DNA of 15,598 bases from an uncultured Kangiella sp. (GCA_946481205.1 CAMLNB010000068.1:1-15598), one strand, 5' to 3'. Positions 1-7,284 are shown, counted from the stretch's first letter. Notes: generated by a model not told the origin, from the sequence alone. Program-made: numbers and translations.

Positions 1-780
1 CGCCTGAGCCAGTTCTGCAAACAGGCGATCCGTGATTACCGCGATGAACGCGATCGCCCCGATCATGCCGGCACCAGCCGCTTGTCGCCGTATCTGATGC
101 TCGGGGTTATCTCACCACGACAAGTCTGGCAAGCCACGGCGGCCGTACCGGGTGAGGGCAGCGCGGGTTTTCGCAATGAAATTCTCTGGCGCGAGTTTTA
201 TCAGCACCTGATGGCACAGATCCCGCGCTTGTCAAAAGGCAAACCGTTCAAAGAAGAGACTGATCGCTTGCCGTGGTCCTACAATGAATCAGATTTTCGC
301 CGCTGGTGTGCTGGCGAAACCGGCATTCCGATTGTCGATGCGGCTATGCGCTGTTTGAATGAAACGGGCTGGATGCACAACCGCTTACGGATGATTGTCG
401 CCAGTTTTCTTACCAAGAATCTGTTTATCGACTGGCGTTGGGGCGAGCACTATTTTCTCGATCAGCTTATCGATGGCGAGTTTGCTGCCAATAATGGTGG
501 CTGGCAATGGAGTGCGTCGACGGGCACTGATGCCGCGCCGTACTTCCGCGTATTCAATCCGGAAAGTCAGGCGCAGAAATTTGATCCGGAAGGCGCCTTC
601 ATCCGTAACTGGTTGCCAGAGTTGGCAAAAGACAACAACGCTACCGTGCATCTGGCTGGCAAGCGCAATGGTTATCCGGCGCCGATCGTGGACTTGAAAG
701 CCAGCCGGGCTGTAGCCATCCAACATTTTCAGCGACTCGGTGGCAAGTTGCCGGTCGAGCAGGCCAGTTTGGATTTTTGA
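1..780 (+). CDS. phrB: Deoxyribodipyrimidine photolyase, C-terminal part (5' end outside window)
   Basis: This is the 3' part of a photolyase gene. The frame is open from base 1 and gives 259 residues before the TGA at 778-780. The enzyme uses FADH- and blue light to split cyclobutane pyrimidine dimers. The visible part is the FAD- and DNA-binding helical domain. It contains TSRLSPYL and GVISPRQVW near residues 26-43, WREFY, GIPIVDAAMR, GWMHNRLRM, and the Trp-rich AANNGGWQWSASTGTDAAPYFR segment split as AANNGGWQW and STGTDAAPYFR. All are typical of class I CPD photolyases such as E. coli PhrB. The missing N-terminus would carry the antenna-binding Rossmann domain. The TTG at 82 lies inside a conserved motif and is not a start. 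The gene lies 96 bp upstream of the lipid operon on the same strand, so co-transcription is possible. A cryptochrome-like role cannot be fully excluded. Confidence 0.95.
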   Translation, partial: RLSQFCKQAIRDYRDERDRPDHAGTSRLSPYLMLGVISPRQVWQATAAVPGEGSAGFRNEILWREFYQHLMAQIPRLSKGKPFKEETDRLPWSYNESDFRRWCAGETGIPIVDAAMRCLNETGWMHNRLRMIVASFLTKNLFIDWRWGEHYFLDQLIDGEFAANNGGWQWSASTGTDAAPYFRVFNPESQAQKFDPEGAFIRNWLPELAKDNNATVHLAGKRNGYPAPIVDLKASRAVAIQHFQRLGGKLPVEQASLDF

Positions 781-876
781 AGCACCATCGCCCGCGACAG
801 CACAGACGATGAATGACAAAATAAATTCAGAGTGGCAGCACAAACCAAGCTCCGGTAACAGAGGCGATTCTTCACC

Positions 877-1293
877 ATGAAGTTGATTACAGAAGTGCAG
901 CAGCTGTACCGAAACCTGCATGTCGGCAACCTCGACCAGCTCGGCAAGGTTTATGCTGACGACGTGCTGTTCGTCGATCCGTTCCATCGCATCGAAGGAC
1001 TGCCGGCACTGAAAGCCTACTTTGCCGGCATGTACAGCAATGTCCGCTCCTGCGAGTTTCAGTTTCATCGGGTTCTGCACGATGACAGTTCGGCGCTGCT
1101 GCGCTGGACGATGGCGCTGGCCCACCCGCGACTCAACAACGGCCGACTGATTCAGGTGCCGGGCGTCACCGAGCTGGAATTCACCGACCGCATTCACCTG
1201 CACCACGATTTCTTCGATGCCGGCGCGTTGTTGTATGAACAACTCCCGGTGGTTGGCTGGGCGGTGCGTCGTATCAAGGAGCGTGTCGCGTGA
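877..1293 (+). CDS. NTF2-like (SnoaL-type) small protein
   Basis: It encodes a 138-residue protein with the length and pattern of the NTF2-like cone fold: an N-terminal helix, YADDVLFVDPFHRIEGLPALKAYFAGMY near residues 26-53, then alternating strands ending in FTDRIHLHHDFFDAG. Members of this superfamily bind small hydrophobic ligands or act as isomerases or hydrolases. No catalytic assignment can be made here. The ATG at 877 has an AGAGG at 860-864, a rather long spacing of 12 bases. It is the first gene of the close-packed run. Its stop overlaps the GTG start of the next gene by four bases (GTGA, 1290-1293), so the two are probably translationally coupled. From context I infer an accessory role in lipid or quinone-like small-molecule handling. 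That role is not shown by the sequence. Confidence 0.85.
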   Translation: MKLITEVQQLYRNLHVGNLDQLGKVYADDVLFVDPFHRIEGLPALKAYFAGMYSNVRSCEFQFHRVLHDDSSALLRWTMALAHPRLNNGRLIQVPGVTELEFTDRIHLHHDFFDAGALLYEQLPVVGWAVRRIKERVA

Positions 1294-2054
1294 GCGCCGC
1301 CTGGCAAACATCCCGGCGCATCTGGCTGATCGGCGCCAGCTCGGGTATCGGCTTGGCACTGGCGCGCAAACTGCTGGCACAAGGTCATCGTGTTGCGCTG
1401 TCGGCGCGCCGAAGCGCGCCACTCGGTGAATTGGCCGCCGCCTATCCCGAGCAAGAGCTGGTCGCACCCTGTGATGTGACTCAACGCGCAGACATCGACA
1501 CCGCGGTGCGTCGTATTGACAATGCATTTGGCGCACTCGATACCATCATCTACAACGCCGGCACCTGCGAGTACCTCGATCAGGGACAGGTTGATGCGGC
1601 GCTGGTGGAGCGGGTCATGGCGACCAACTTCATCGGCTTGGCACACTGCCTTGAAGCCGCCATGCCGTTGCTGCGCAAAGGCGAGCAGGCACAGATCGCC
1701 GCCGTGTCCAGCTCGGCGGCCTACTTGCCGCTGCCACGCGCAGAAGCCTATGGCGCCTCGAAGGCTGCGATGAACTATTTTCTGCACACGCTACGCCTGG
1801 ACGTGGCCCGGCATGGCATCAGTGTCAATGTGATTTGCCCCGGCTTTGTCAAAACACCGCTGACTGACCGTAACGATTTCGCGATGCCCTGCCAGATCAG
1901 TGCCGAACAAGCTGCTGATGCCATCATTGCGGGGCTACAGCGCAACCAGAAGGAAATTCATTTTCCGCGTCGGTTCACCGGCGTATTGAAGCTGCTCAGT
2001 CTGTTGCCACTGGGCCTACAACAAAAATTGACCGGATCGTTGGTGAGAGCGTGA
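1290..2054 (+). CDS. Short-chain dehydrogenase/reductase (SDR)
   Basis: It encodes 254 residues, the normal length of a classical SDR. The dinucleotide-binding glycine motif GASSGIG lies at residues 15-21, followed by SARR at 38-41, whose arginines suggest NADP(H) preference. NAG is at 89-91, the catalytic serine is in AAVSSSAAY near 140-142, and YGASK places the catalytic Tyr154 and Lys158. PGFVKTPL near 184-191 is the usual segment after the active site. The GTG start at 1290 overlaps the preceding stop by four bases, and the gene ends in a GTGA overlap with the following flavoprotein gene. The substrate is unknown. Its place in a lipid-modifying operon suggests a membrane-lipid-derived alcohol or ketone, which is inference only. 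Confidence 0.93.
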   Translation: MSAAWQTSRRIWLIGASSGIGLALARKLLAQGHRVALSARRSAPLGELAAAYPEQELVAPCDVTQRADIDTAVRRIDNAFGALDTIIYNAGTCEYLDQGQVDAALVERVMATNFIGLAHCLEAAMPLLRKGEQAQIAAVSSSAAYLPLPRAEAYGASKAAMNYFLHTLRLDVARHGISVNVICPGFVKTPLTDRNDFAMPCQISAEQAADAIIAGLQRNQKEIHFPRRFTGVLKLLSLLPLGLQQKLTGSLVRA

Positions 2055-3307
2055 AGCTGGCAATCATTGGTGGTGGCATTTCGGGCCTGTATGCCGCATG
2101 GCGACTGGCGCCGCAACATCAGGTCACCCTGTTCGAGGCCAACGACTACATCGGTGGCCATACCCATACCGTCGACGTCAGCGTCGGCAGTGGTCGTTAC
2201 GCAATCGACACCGGATTCATTGTCTGCAACGACAAGACATATCCGTTGTTTCTGCAGCTGCTCAGTGAGCTCGGTATCGACCGAACTGCCACTGACATGA
2301 GCTTTGCCGTCAGCTGCGCGGAGAGCGGTCTGGAGTACAACGGCCACAATCTCAATACGCTGTTTGCTCAGCGGCGAAATCTGCTATCACCGCGGTTCTG
2401 GCGTCTGATCCGCGACATCCTGCGTTTCAATACATTGGCCAAACAGGTGCTGCGGGATCGCGCCGTTAATGACGAGCAAACGTTGGCCCAGTTCCTGCGC
2501 CAGCATCGCTTCAGCGGTCCGGTGATCACCCACTATCTGGCGCCGATGACAGCGGCGATCTGGTCCACGCCACTGCGCGAGGTCAGCGAGTTTCCGCTCG
2601 GCTTCTTCCTGCAGTTCTGCGACAACCATGGCTTGCTCAGCGTCAATGACCGACCGCAATGGTATGTCATCAAGAACAGCAGCCGCAGTTATGTCGATGC
2701 CCTGCTGCAACGCTTGTCGGCAACCGTGCATCGCCAGATGCCGGTGCGTAGCGTCAGTCGGCATGCCGACGGCGTCGACCTGCTGCTGGCCGATGGTCGC
2801 AGCGAGCGTTTTGATCAGGTGATTTTCGCCTGTCATAGCGATGAGGCTTTGGCGCTATTGAGTGATCCGTCCGCAGCTGAACGCGAAATCCTGTCGGCGA
2901 TTCCTTATCAAGCCAGCGAAGTGGTGTTGCACACCGACACCCGGTTGTTGCCGAAGACGCCACGCGCCTGGGCTGCCTGGAACTATCTGCTGCCACCGGC
3001 CAGTGAAGGCACGACGCTGCCGACCCTGACTTACAACATGAACATACTGCAACGTCTGTCGGCGCCGGAGACCTTTTGCGTGACGTTGAACCGTAGCGGT
3101 GCCATCGCACCCGAGCAGGTTCTCGGCCGCTACCTGAAAGCGCATCCGCAGTTCAGCCGCGCGGCGGTGCAGGCACAGCAACGGCATCACGAAATCAGCG
3201 GCGTCCGCCGCAGCCATTACTGTGGTGCGTATTGGTTCTACGGTTTTCACGAAGACGGCGTGCGCAGTGCTCAGCGAGTGGTCAGCGCCTTGCGAGGTTC
3301 GGCATGA
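2051..3307 (+). CDS. FAD-dependent amine-oxidase-like oxidoreductase (COG2907 type)
   Basis: It encodes 418 residues. The N-terminus has the FAD Rossmann motif IIGGGISGLYAAWRL (residues 5-19) with the ribose-binding acidic residue in LFEAND near 29. GGHTHT at 35-40 and DTGFIVCND at 53-61 are hallmarks of the amine-oxidase and desaturase-like flavoprotein family. The last 45 residues, including YCGAYWFYGFHEDGV, form the second FAD-contacting segment. No signal peptide is seen, so it is cytoplasmic or membrane-associated. Family members include amine oxidases, carotenoid desaturases and proteins that sit beside CFA-like methyltransferases. Next to DUF1365 and the methyltransferase, oxidation or desaturation of an acyl chain is a reasonable inference. 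The start is GTG at 2051, in a GTGA overlap. The end overlaps the next gene as ATGA at 3304-3307. Confidence 0.92.
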   Translation: MKLAIIGGGISGLYAAWRLAPQHQVTLFEANDYIGGHTHTVDVSVGSGRYAIDTGFIVCNDKTYPLFLQLLSELGIDRTATDMSFAVSCAESGLEYNGHNLNTLFAQRRNLLSPRFWRLIRDILRFNTLAKQVLRDRAVNDEQTLAQFLRQHRFSGPVITHYLAPMTAAIWSTPLREVSEFPLGFFLQFCDNHGLLSVNDRPQWYVIKNSSRSYVDALLQRLSATVHRQMPVRSVSRHADGVDLLLADGRSERFDQVIFACHSDEALALLSDPSAAEREILSAIPYQASEVVLHTDTRLLPKTPRAWAAWNYLLPPASEGTTLPTLTYNMNILQRLSAPETFCVTLNRSGAIAPEQVLGRYLKAHPQFSRAAVQAQQRHHEISGVRRSHYCGAYWFYGFHEDGVRSAQRVVSALRGSA

Positions 3308-4167
3308 AGAACAGCGTGACGACGCCGCCGCTGCACAGTGCAATTTATACCGGCGTATTGACCCACCGGCGCGATCTGGCTCCGGCCCATCGATTTGCCT
3401 ACCGGATGCGACTGCTCTGGCTGGATCTGGACGAATGCGACGCCCTCTTTGCAGCCGCGACAGGTTGGTCTTGGCAGCGGCCAGCACTCGGCTGGCTGCG
3501 TCGGCACGATTACCTGCGCGCGGATACACCATCACTGAAGCAGGCGGTCAGTGATGAAATTTTCCAGCAACTTGGCGTGCGCCCCGAAGGTCCCATCCGG
3601 ATGCTGACCGCGCCGCGAGTGTTCGGCATCGGCTTCAACCCACTGACGCTGTACTACTGCTATGACCGCGCTGGCACCGAGCTCTGCTACGTGCTGGCCG
3701 AGGTGCGCAACACGCCGTGGTTGCAGCGGCATTGTTACGCGCTCGATCTGCGCGCCGCTGCACAAACTGCCCCGCACGGCAAACAGTTTCACGTCTCGCC
3801 GTTTCTGCCGATGGACCTGCACTATCACTGGCAGCTGAATCATCCGGATGAGCTGCTGAACCTGCAGATCCGAAACAGCCGTCAGGGCGTAACAGTGTTC
3901 AGGGCAACATTGGCACTGCAGAAAGAAGCCGCGTTGACCCCGCAGCGGTTGCAGCGCGAGTTGTGGCGGCATTGGCCGCAGGGCCTGAAAACACTGCTAG
4001 GTATTTACTGGCAGGCCCTGAAACTGTTTGGCAAACGGGCGCGGTTTTATTCGCACCCTGGCACAACGCCTTTGGCAAGCATGACCACTTCAACCGCCCC
4101 CACTCGCACCACCGACCACAGCACCGATGCCACCTTGACCACGCCAGCGCCGGAGAGCCTGAGATGA
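3304..4167 (+). CDS. DUF1365 family protein
   Basis: It encodes 287 residues from the ATG at 3304, chosen because it makes an ATGA overlap with the upstream stop and because the family begins shortly before its YTGVLTHRR motif (here residues 15-23). An upstream in-frame start at 3232 would lie inside the flavoprotein gene. Recognisable DUF1365 segments are HRFAYRMRLLWLDLDE (about 29-44), GIGFNPLTLYYCYD (about 108-121) and EVRNTPWLQRHCY (about 133-145), followed by SPFLPMDLHYHW. The biochemical function of the family is not firmly assigned. It is repeatedly found between a flavin oxidoreductase and a CFA-like methyltransferase. The last 28 or so residues are Thr/Ser/Pro-rich and look disordered. 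The gene ends in an ATGA overlap with the methyltransferase gene. Confidence 0.9.
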   Translation: MKNSVTTPPLHSAIYTGVLTHRRDLAPAHRFAYRMRLLWLDLDECDALFAAATGWSWQRPALGWLRRHDYLRADTPSLKQAVSDEIFQQLGVRPEGPIRMLTAPRVFGIGFNPLTLYYCYDRAGTELCYVLAEVRNTPWLQRHCYALDLRAAAQTAPHGKQFHVSPFLPMDLHYHWQLNHPDELLNLQIRNSRQGVTVFRATLALQKEAALTPQRLQRELWRHWPQGLKTLLGIYWQALKLFGKRARFYSHPGTTPLASMTTSTAPTRTTDHSTDATLTTPAPESLR

Positions 4168-5408
4168 GTGCCCAGATTCAAAGCCAGCGCCTACCTGTTC
4201 GTGATTCGCTATTGACGCAGCGCTGCCGTGCTGCCGTGCTCGACAAACTCGGCCAGCTGCAAGATGGCAGCATCAGTGTGCACGAAGACGGCCAGCATGC
4301 CCGTTTTGGTGAGGATGATCAGTTGCACGCCGAGCTGCATATCCTGCACCCGAATGCCTGGGCCGAGATCGCTCTGGGCGGCAGCATCGGCGCTGCCGAA
4401 AGTTATATGAATGGCGACTGGCGCTGCAACGACCTGACGACGCTGGTACAGATTTTCGCTCGCAATTTGAGCCTGCTTGATCAAATGGAAGGTAAGGTCG
4501 CGTTCTTTACCGAGCTGGCGCGCAAAGGCCTGCATTGGTGGCATCGCAACACCTACAGCCAGGCCCGCAAAAACATCGCTGCTCATTACGATCTCGGCAA
4601 TGAGATGTTCCGGCTCTGGCTCGACCCACTGATGATGTATTCCAGCGCAATCTACCCGGATGCCGACAGCACGCTGGATGACGCCGCTCGGCACAAGCTG
4701 CGCCGGATTGGCGAAAAGCTGCAACTCGGCCCGAACGATCATCTGCTCGAAATCGGCACCGGTTGGGGCGGCCTCAGTGTTTTCCTGGCGCAAACGTTTG
4801 GCTGCAAAATCACCACGACGACCATTTCCCAGGAGCAGCATGCGCTGGCGCGCGAGCGCATCGATGCGGCCGGTCTCGGCGACCGCATCGAACTGTTGCT
4901 GGAAGACTACCGCGATCTCAAAGGTCAGTACGACAAGCTGGTTTCAATCGAAATGATCGAGGCGGTCGGTCTGCAGTTCCTGCCGCAATACTTCCGCCAA
5001 TGCTCCCAGCTGTTGAAACCGAATGGTGCATTCCTGCTGCAAAGCATCACCATTGCCGATCAGCGCTACGATTATGCCGCCAAGAACGTCGACTTCATTC
5101 AGCGCTACATTTTCCCTGGCGGCGCATTGCCGTCGAACACCCGCATTGCCGAATGTCTGCGCGACGATACCGACCTGCGACTGGTGCATCATGAGGACAT
5201 TGGCCTGCATTACGCCCGGACCTTGAAAGACTGGCGCGATCGTTTCCATCAGAAGCTGAACGACATCCGTGCCCTCGGTTACGACGAGCGTTTCATCCGG
5301 ATGTGGGAGTACTACCTCTGCTACTGCGAAGGCGGTTTCCGCGAACGGGTGATCAGCTGTGCGCAGATGTTGATGCACAAGCCTCGCTGCACCGCAACCC
5401 TGCCATAA
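4164..5408 (+). CDS. Cyclopropane-fatty-acyl-phospholipid synthase-like SAM methyltransferase
   Basis: It encodes 414 residues from the ATG at 4164 (ATGA overlap; earlier in-frame starts lie within the DUF1365 gene). Residues 1-130 form the N-terminal CFA domain with GAAESYMNGDW. HYDLGNEMFRLWLD is at 141-154, the SAM-binding motif LEIGTGWGG at 195-203, and KLVSIEMIEAVG at 258-269. The family transfers a methylene or methyl group from SAM to the double bond of phospholipid acyl chains at the membrane. Compared with E. coli Cfa as I recall it, the catalytic-site Glu239 (here Glu266) and Tyr317 (here Tyr350) are kept. Cys139 is replaced by Ser161 and His266 by Gln293. Two of the bicarbonate-binding residues are therefore changed, so a product other than a cyclopropane, such as a methylated unsaturated chain (UfaM-like), is plausible. 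I leave the symbol cfa unassigned for that reason. Confidence 0.92.
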   Translation: MSAQIQSQRLPVRDSLLTQRCRAAVLDKLGQLQDGSISVHEDGQHARFGEDDQLHAELHILHPNAWAEIALGGSIGAAESYMNGDWRCNDLTTLVQIFARNLSLLDQMEGKVAFFTELARKGLHWWHRNTYSQARKNIAAHYDLGNEMFRLWLDPLMMYSSAIYPDADSTLDDAARHKLRRIGEKLQLGPNDHLLEIGTGWGGLSVFLAQTFGCKITTTTISQEQHALARERIDAAGLGDRIELLLEDYRDLKGQYDKLVSIEMIEAVGLQFLPQYFRQCSQLLKPNGAFLLQSITIADQRYDYAAKNVDFIQRYIFPGGALPSNTRIAECLRDDTDLRLVHHEDIGLHYARTLKDWRDRFHQKLNDIRALGYDERFIRMWEYYLCYCEGGFRERVISCAQMLMHKPRCTATLP

Positions 5409-5468
5409 CGAGCCGATAGTCATCCCTGGAGTGTGCTGCCGTGTTTTACCGTGGCCCGTTTTATCATC

Positions 5469-5473
5469 AGGAG
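5469..5473 (+). promoter_or_regulatory. Ribosome binding site deciding the DUF2878 start
   Basis: AGGAG lies nine bases before the GTG at 5483. A competing GGAG at 5428-5431 precedes the GTG at 5441. The 5483 site matches the Shine-Dalgarno core better and puts the protein's first membrane segment about ten residues from the N-terminus, as is usual for the family. Confidence 0.45.
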
Positions 5474-5482
5474 CCCTATCGC

Positions 5483-6022
5483 GTGCTGCCCTCAGCATCG
5501 ACCTTGCGCCCGTTGCTGCCGTTGTTGATGACGCAACTGGTCTGGTGGGCCGCCGTATTGTCCGGCGGGCTACTGGCAGCAGTCACGCTTGCCGTCCAAC
5601 TTGCGCTTACGCTGTGGTTGGATCGCAGCAGTCTGCCAAAACCATCGCGACTGCTTTGGCTGCTGGCCAGCGGACTGGCGCTGGATGTGCTGACCGTTCA
5701 GCTCGGTCTGATTCAGTTCCGGGATGCGGCGCTACTTGGCATTCCGATCTGGCTTGGTCTGTTGTGGCTGAGTTTCGTGTTGACTGTGCCACGGTTGCAG
5801 CAATGGCTGCCACAGCGAGCCATGCAGCTGTTGGTGTTCGCGGTGTCAGCACCACTGGCTTACGTTGCTGGCGCCGTTTTTGGTGCCGCCACTATCCATG
5901 AACCTGTCGCGTACGGCGCCGTGATGGTGGTCGGTTGGAGTTTGCTCACGCTGCTATGGCAGCCGCGCAGCACGCGACATCTGCCCCCCGTTACCACAAC
6001 GCGTGAAGAACTTCCCAGATGA
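5483..6022 (+). CDS. DUF2878 integral membrane protein
   Basis: From the GTG at 5483 it encodes 179 residues. An alternative GTG at 5441 would add 14 mostly polar and aromatic residues. About five hydrophobic segments are visible: PLLMTQLVWWAAVLSGGLL near the N-terminus, LLWLLASGLALDVLTVQLGL, LLGIPIWLGLLWLSFVLTV, LLVFAVSAPLAYVAGAVFGA and YGAVMVVGWSLLTLLW. It is therefore an inner-membrane protein with little soluble part. The composition and layout fit DUF2878, a family commonly found next to CFA-like methyltransferases. No catalytic residues are known. It could anchor or assist the lipid-modifying enzymes, which is inference. The C-terminal tail is short and polar. The stop at 6020-6022 overlaps an ATG at 6019 that is in frame with the next gene. 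Confidence 0.8.
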   Translation: MLPSASTLRPLLPLLMTQLVWWAAVLSGGLLAAVTLAVQLALTLWLDRSSLPKPSRLLWLLASGLALDVLTVQLGLIQFRDAALLGIPIWLGLLWLSFVLTVPRLQQWLPQRAMQLLVFAVSAPLAYVAGAVFGAATIHEPVAYGAVMVVGWSLLTLLWQPRSTRHLPPVTTTREELPR

Positions 6023-6090
6023 GCAAATTTGCCGACGCGGCACTGACAACGGTTGCGGACGGCTGTGCCAAGAACCTTGAAAGCGAGAGT

Positions 6091-6094
6091 GAGG
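6091..6094 (+). promoter_or_regulatory. Ribosome binding site deciding the chalcone-isomerase-like gene start
   Basis: GAGG, within GAGTGAGG at 6087-6094, lies eight bases before the ATG at 6103. This start places a normal signal peptide at the extreme N-terminus of the product. Confidence 0.5.
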
Positions 6095-6102
6095 TATGTC
6101 AT

Positions 6103-6660
6103 ATGATCGCTAATCGTTCACTCGGTCGTCTCGGCTCGCGCGTTTGCACGATGCTGTTGCTGAGCATGCTGGCGCTGAGCAGCGCAGTCAGCGCCGATTT
6201 GCGTCTACCCGATCCACAGGGGTTGCAACAGATTGGTGCTGGCTCGCTGCGCTGGTTTGGCTTTCATGTCTACGACGCCAGCACGTGGTCCACGGGAAGA
6301 TCGCTACCACGTGATGGCTCGATACCCTTACCCTTTGCCTTGCAGATTGTCTACGCCCGCGCGATCAGCGCTGCCGACTTGACGGCTGCAACCGAGGATG
6401 CCTGGCAGGATCTGGCGCTGCTCGATGAGCAGGCCAAGCGCTGGCTGCCACAGCTGCGGCAGTTGTGGCCGGACGTCAAACCGGGCGACAGTCTGGTGCT
6501 GCACATTGACCAACACAGCAATGCGGTTTTTTATTACAACGGCCAGCGACTTGGCAGCATTCCGGATCCGCTGTTTGGTGCCCGCTTTGCCGCCATCTGG
6601 TTGCATCCGAACAGCAGCGAACCCGATCTGCGCCAACAACTGCTCGGAGCCGGCTCATGA
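6103..6660 (+). CDS. Chalcone-isomerase-like exported protein
   Basis: It encodes 185 residues from the ATG at 6103. A signal peptide is clear: Arg residues at 5, 9 and 13, a hydrophobic core around MLLLSMLALSSA, and a likely cut after AVSA (residue 31). The mature part has GAGSLRWFGFHVYDASTW (about 45-62) and, near the end, GDSLVLHID, VFYYNGQRLGSI and FAAIWLHPN. These resemble bacterial chalcone-isomerase-like proteins. Plant relatives of this fold include fatty-acid-binding proteins, so acyl-chain or lipid binding in the periplasm is plausible but unproven. No chalcone substrate is expected. An in-frame ATG at 6019 overlaps the previous stop (ATGA) and would add 28 residues in front of the signal peptide. 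I consider that start less likely. The gene ends in an ATGA overlap with the lipoprotein gene. Confidence 0.85.
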   Translation: MIANRSLGRLGSRVCTMLLLSMLALSSAVSADLRLPDPQGLQQIGAGSLRWFGFHVYDASTWSTGRSLPRDGSIPLPFALQIVYARAISAADLTAATEDAWQDLALLDEQAKRWLPQLRQLWPDVKPGDSLVLHIDQHSNAVFYYNGQRLGSIPDPLFGARFAAIWLHPNSSEPDLRQQLLGAGS

Positions 6661-7220
6661 ACCCAACCTGGTTGAAAACGGTTTTGCGCGCCGCGCTGCT
6701 GCCACTTCTGGTGGTCGGCAGCTTGGTCGCCTGCACGCCCTCGGTCACCCATTACGAGAACAAAACGCCGAAACTGGATTTGCGCCAGTATTTTTCCGGC
6801 CAGGTTCGCGCTTGGGGTTTGCTGCAGAACTACCGCGGTGAAGTGACTCGTCGTTTCACGGTGGAGATCACCGGCCAATGGCAGGGCGATGTCGGCACAC
6901 TTGACGAGCATTTCCTGTTTGATGACGGCGAAAAGCAGTTTCGCCGTTGGACGCTGACTCGCCTGGATGAACGACGCTATCGCGGCACCGCTGACGATGT
7001 CATCGGCGAAGCGGAAGGCGAACTCGCCGGCAACGCTCTGCGCTGGCGCTATACCTTGCGCGTGCCGGTGGACGGCAGCCACTACGATATCGCGTTCGAC
7101 GACTGGATGTTCCAACTCGATGATAAGCGCCTGTTCAACAAGGCAACGATGAGCAAGCTCGGTGTCACCGTCGGTGAAGTAACGCTGTTCTTCGAGCGGG
7201 CGCCAAGCACAACACCCTGA
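6657..7220 (+). CDS. DUF3833 family lipoprotein
   Basis: It encodes 187 residues. The N-terminus is a lipoprotein signal: Lys7 and Arg11, a hydrophobic stretch, then lipobox LVAC with the modified cysteine at residue 26. The mature protein is rich in alternating beta-type segments such as VRAWGLLQNYRGEVTRRF, RRWTLTRLDERRYRG and GEAEGELAGNALRWRYTL. It ends with FDDWMFQLDDKRLFNKATMSKLGVTVGEVTLFFE, split here as FDDWMFQLDD and KLGVTVGEVTLFF. This is the pattern of DUF3833, often the last gene of loci with CFA-like methyltransferases and chalcone-isomerase-like proteins. The biochemical role is unknown. It is likely tethered to a membrane facing the periplasm, and could work with the preceding exported protein. 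It starts in an ATGA overlap and is the last gene of the operon. Confidence 0.85.
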   Translation: MNPTWLKTVLRAALLPLLVVGSLVACTPSVTHYENKTPKLDLRQYFSGQVRAWGLLQNYRGEVTRRFTVEITGQWQGDVGTLDEHFLFDDGEKQFRRWTLTRLDERRYRGTADDVIGEAEGELAGNALRWRYTLRVPVDGSHYDIAFDDWMFQLDDKRLFNKATMSKLGVTVGEVTLFFERAPSTTP

Positions 7221-7230
7221 TCGCCGCTAG

Positions 7231-7284
7231 CAGGCGACTGTCCCGTAACAGGCAACGTTCCAGAAGCAGGCAGCTTTCCTGAAA
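7231..7284. repeat. Three degenerate 18-bp tandem repeats in convergent spacer
   Basis: Copies at 7231-7248, 7249-7266 and 7267-7284 each begin CAGGC and keep a TCC near their positions 11-13. A fourth partial copy begins at 7285 with CAGACC. By eye copies 1 and 2 share 12 of 18 bases and copies 2 and 3 share 14 of 18. The array fills most of the 71-bp gap between two convergent genes. No T-tailed hairpin terminator is evident there. Confidence 0.5.

Noticed and set aside
82..780. Separate gene starting at TTG 82
   Set aside because: The frame is open back to base 1 and codons before 82 encode conserved photolyase sequence, so the start lies outside the window.
781..876. RpoE-type promoter before the NTF2-like gene
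   Set aside because: I looked for a TGATC-type -35 with a suitable -10 element and found no convincing pair in this gap.
385..1536. Long - strand open frame of 383 codons
   Set aside because: It overlaps photolyase, the NTF2-like gene and the SDR gene, all of which have strong family motifs on the + strand; its own product shows no recognisable domain.
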